From positions 558,001 to 622,000 of the forward strand of contig OZ250145.1 of NCBI GenBank assembly GCA_965237565.1: a stretch of DNA of 64,000 bases. The letters run 5' to 3'. The first letter of the stretch is position 1, and each line of letters opens with the position of its first letter. The notes below the pieces were generated by a model. That model was not told the DNA's origin and searched no databases. It saw only the letters and a program-made list of their open reading frames with translations. Source of the stretch: JANQSP01 sp965237565 (lineage in GTDB: Bacteria > Bdellovibrionota > Bdellovibrionia > Bdellovibrionales > UBA1609). The position numbers were made by a program, and so were the translations under genes. Of this stretch, positions 63,513 through 64,000 are shown piece after piece.

Positions 63513-64000
63513 TTGGTTTTAGCAACAAAAATAGATACGCACTCTGAGAGTTTCCTGCAAAATTTTCAGTTTATGAAGCAACAAGTAATGGAATTGAAAA
63601 AAGCTTTAAAACAAGCTCGTTTGGGAGGAGGTACTGAGAACCAAAAGCGTCATAAGCTGAGAAACAAATATTTGGCTAGAGAAAGAATCGAAAATCTCAA
63701 AGATTCTGAAACCTCTTTTCTTGAGTTTTCAGCTTTGGCAGGAAAAGCTGTATACAAGGAAATTCTTCCCTCAGCGGGTATTCTTACTGGTGTTATCATC
63801 ATTCAAGGCCGTCCCTGTGTGGTGATTGCCAATGATGCGACGGTAAAGGGGGGTACGTATTTTCCCATGACAATAAAAAAGCATCTTCGTGCTCAAGAAA
63901 TTGCCTTAGAAAATCATCTGCCTTGCATTTACTTAGTGGATAGCGGAGGGGCTTATTTGCCCTATCAAGATCAGGTGTTTCCAGATCGAGAACATTTTGG
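63513..64000 (+). CDS. Acyl-CoA carboxylase beta subunit (methylcrotonyl-CoA carboxylase type), partial
   Basis: The gene runs off the right edge. The translated 162 residues have the carboxyltransferase N-terminus seen in MccB proteins: GGGTENQKRHKLRNKYLARERI, FLEFSALAG, SAGILTGV, VVIANDATVKGGTYFPMT and YLVDSGGAYLP. It would carboxylate methylcrotonyl-CoA in leucine breakdown, though propionyl- or geranyl-CoA carboxylases are alternatives. The proposed TTG start at 63513 has AGGGA about nine bases upstream, and an ATG at 63572 would lose conserved N-terminal sequence. Confidence 0.82.
   Translation, partial: MVLATKIDTHSESFLQNFQFMKQQVMELKKALKQARLGGGTENQKRHKLRNKYLARERIENLKDSETSFLEFSALAGKAVYKEILPSAGILTGVIIIQGRPCVVIANDATVKGGTYFPMTIKKHLRAQEIALENHLPCIYLVDSGGAYLPYQDQVFPDREHF

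Overview
The window is an A+T-rich bacterial chromosome segment. Its housekeeping genes are intact, but 28-38 kb is heavily rearranged. The gene content suggests a Gram-negative, deltaproteobacterial or Bdellovibrio-like lineage. Supporting features are an MlaEFD outer-membrane lipid transporter, a TatA-type translocase subunit, complex I with fused NuoCD, a mitochondrial-type EF-G, eukaryote-type (GlnII) glutamine synthetases and a tmRNA tag that begins Gly-Asn. The assignment is an inference, not a measured phylogeny.

Layout. 0-9.8 kb: a transketolase-family gene, tatA, the alaS-mutY pair, pilT, pncC-recA and tadA. 9.9-14.4 kb: the classic rpsU-yqeY-dnaG-rpoD macromolecular-synthesis operon, then a CAU-anticodon tRNA. 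14.5-28.9 kb: a small exported protein, an ankyrin pseudogene, two glnII paralogues, recQ, fusA-dcd-CBS protein, cutA, tRNA-Ser, tRNA-Ala, a DUF805 protein, a lipoprotein and a C45-type Ntn hydrolase. 28.98-32.4 kb: a graveyard of truncated copies of a multicopper oxidase, rpoD, the CAU tRNA, the small exported protein, glnII, tRNA-Ala and two neighbouring genes. Only the ankyrin gene there is intact. 32.4-37.7 kb: a defence island bounded by 175-bp perfect direct repeats. It holds a DNA methyltransferase, an HNH nuclease and an OLD-type ATPase/TOPRIM gene in one operon, plus a PD-(D/E)XK nuclease gene switched out of frame by a G9 tract. 37.9-40.4 kb: the full multicopper oxidase, apparently fused to an outer-membrane barrel, then tmRNA. 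40.5-44.9 kb: two lipoproteins, mlaEFD and two small conserved proteins. 45-53.9 kb: rnr, the complex I peripheral-arm operon nuoB-CD-E-F-G-I, and recO. 54-64 kb: a sigma-54 activator, a XerC-like recombinase, serA, a plsC-like acyltransferase, nhaA, tRNA-Arg, a secreted caspase-like protein, RNase H, RNase P RNA and the start of an acyl-CoA carboxylase beta subunit.

The main new observation is that 29.4-32.2 kb keeps, in order, the remains of a second copy of the rpoD-to-oxidase segment found at 13.8-29 kb. The two copies have largely lost genes reciprocally. Several losses are deletions that end at 4-7 bp direct repeats. The rpoD remnant differs from the intact gene mainly at silent positions, so it was once a functional or allelic copy. 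The defence island then entered the 5' end of the surviving oxidase, and a fragment of the tmRNA 3' end inside the island hints at an integration boundary.
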